A stretch of DNA of 5,440 nucleotides. Origin: an uncultured Clostridia bacterium. Lineage in GTDB: Bacteria; Bacillota; Clostridia; Oscillospirales; Ruminococcaceae. A program made the translations under genes and the position numbers. The DNA lies in assembly GCA_947175045.1 (NCBI GenBank), contig CAMWLH010000168.1, forward strand, positions 1 to 5,440. Reading direction: 5' to 3'. The notes beneath the pieces were generated by a model. The model searched no databases. It worked only from the letters and a program-made list of their open reading frames with translations, and had not been told where the DNA came from. Below, piece by piece: positions 4,735-5,440 of the stretch (positions are counted from its first letter, which is position 1; every line of letters starts with the position of its first letter).

Positions 4735-5365
4735 TTATTCCGAGAACACCACGATCCCCGACTCCTCAAAAGCTCGCTTGACCTCCGCAAAGGTGCTGCC
4801 CGAAAATCCGCTGCCCTTGATAAGAACCGCGTATTTCTGCCCAGGGTATATGCCGTTCATTTTACCGATAAACGACTTCGCCTCAACATATGCGTTGGTA
4901 TTGTTTTCTGTTGAATAGTCTATCAGCAGCGTAAGATTTTTCAGTTTTTCCTTATCGCCCGCAAGCTCCGCGTCAGTGGAAAGCTTTTCCGTTTCAAAAA
5001 GCCCCGCGCCCATCTCGGGGAGTATCTCCGCGCCGTTCTTCTCCGCCGCCCTTCTTGCGCTTTCGACTACCCGCCACAGCGCGGTCAGGCGCTTTGAGGT
5101 ATCTCCGATATCCGCAAGCAGAGAATAATCCACGGAATTGAAATTCGGGAATTTCGTATTGGTAAGGATAATCGTTTTAAAGCCCGCAGCGGAAAGCTCC
5201 TCGGTTATTTCCCCGATAAAATCGGAGGTTTCCTTATTGAACGGCGTAAGCCATGTTTTTCCGCCGTTTTCCGCATAATTGTCCAGCCAAGTCCAGCCCT
5301 CTGTTGCCGTGAATTTTATTCCCTCAACACTGCTTGGGCTGATATGAACAATAAGGGTTTTTACC
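4735..5365 (-). CDS. hypothetical protein, C-terminal 209 residues (N-terminus lost at contig end)
   Basis: I cannot name this protein. The retained part begins VKTLIVHISPSSVEGIKF and alternates predicted strands and amphipathic helices: FIGEITEELSAAGFKTIILTN, RLTALWRVVESARRAAEKN then GAEILPEMGAGLF, NLTLLIDYS and KYAVLIKGSGFSG. This beta-strand/helix alternation is compatible with a (beta/alpha) barrel or Rossmann-like domain, and the WTWLDNY...GGKTWLTPF stretch suggests a carbohydrate-active or cell-surface protein, but that is a weak impression. The frame appears to continue to an ATG at 5394, but those first 10 residues are encoded by adapter sequence and are not part of the protein. The first complete native codon is at 5362-5364. 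The TAA is at 4735-4737, followed by repeat copy 2. Confidence 0.75.
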
Positions 5366-5440
5366 CTGTGTCTTATACACATCGCCGGCCCCACTCAACT
5401 GCAATACAAGGCTTTGGCCGGATTATGATTGAAAAAAAAA
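5366..5440 (+). other. Illumina Nextera i7 adapter read-through (artefact)
   Basis: Starting at 5366, CTGTGTCTTATACACATC differs at one base from the Nextera mosaic-end read-through sequence. Laid without gaps on the known layout, 5366-5399 is the transposase/read-2 part (27 of 34 match), 5400-5407 is an 8-base index slot, 5408-5431 is the P7 flow-cell part (14 of 24 match, ending in TTG) and 5432-5440 is poly-A, as produced when a read runs off the end of its fragment. The mismatches fit low-quality late read cycles. This is not bacterial sequence and should be trimmed. Confidence 0.93.

Noticed and set aside
4598..4918. 106-codon plus-strand open frame
   Set aside because: It begins within the 13-bp hairpin of the 182-bp element, crosses a second repeat and runs antisense to the gene at 4735-5365. 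It has no ribosome binding site.
5366..5394. Start codon at 5394 for the last minus-strand gene
   Set aside because: The ATG and the nine codons after it come from adapter sequence; the true start lies beyond the contig.

Overview
This 5.4 kb window looks like a complete short contig from a gut- or rumen-type Clostridia bacterium (Bacillota, probably Oscillospirales/Ruminococcaceae-like). That placement is inferred from moderate GC, strong AAGGAG-type ribosome binding sites, the flavour of the proteins and palindromic intergenic repeats; no marker gene fixes it. Both ends are cut. Position 1 falls on what is probably the G of the first gene's ATG. The last 75 bases (5366-5440) are not genomic: they match an Illumina Nextera i7 adapter read-through with many errors, ending in poly-A.

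Plus strand, 1-3230: a GNAT acetyltransferase missing only about two bases of its start codon; an alpha/beta hydrolase of the monoacylglycerol-lipase type; a 127-bp palindromic repeat; then a tight three-gene group made of an unrecognised 231-aa helical protein, a Dabb (dimeric alpha/beta barrel) protein and a DNA-deoxyinosine (hypoxanthine) glycosylase. The last two overlap by 11 nt. A strong intrinsic terminator at 3189-3230 closes this group.

Minus strand, 4437 down to 3276: an ECF-type sigma-70 factor, then, overlapping by 8 nt, a single-pass membrane protein that is the likely anti-sigma or sensor partner. The partner has a duplicated extracytoplasmic motif. It also carries a second, well-formed internal start that would produce a signal-peptide form without the cytoplasmic head.

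Minus strand, 4446-5365: the 3' part of an unrecognised gene (209 codons retained, N-terminus lost at the adapter junction). Its stop is followed by a 53-bp short copy of the palindromic repeat, a 182-bp element of nested inverted repeats, and then a minus-strand terminator. The two repeat elements appear to have been inserted between the gene and its terminator.

The most unusual content is non-coding: two copies of one palindromic repeat family, each abutting a stop codon and each carrying the same promoter-like arrangement pointing outward, and the 182-bp multi-branched element. I see no CRISPR array, tRNA, rRNA, transposase, phage gene or recognisable defence system.
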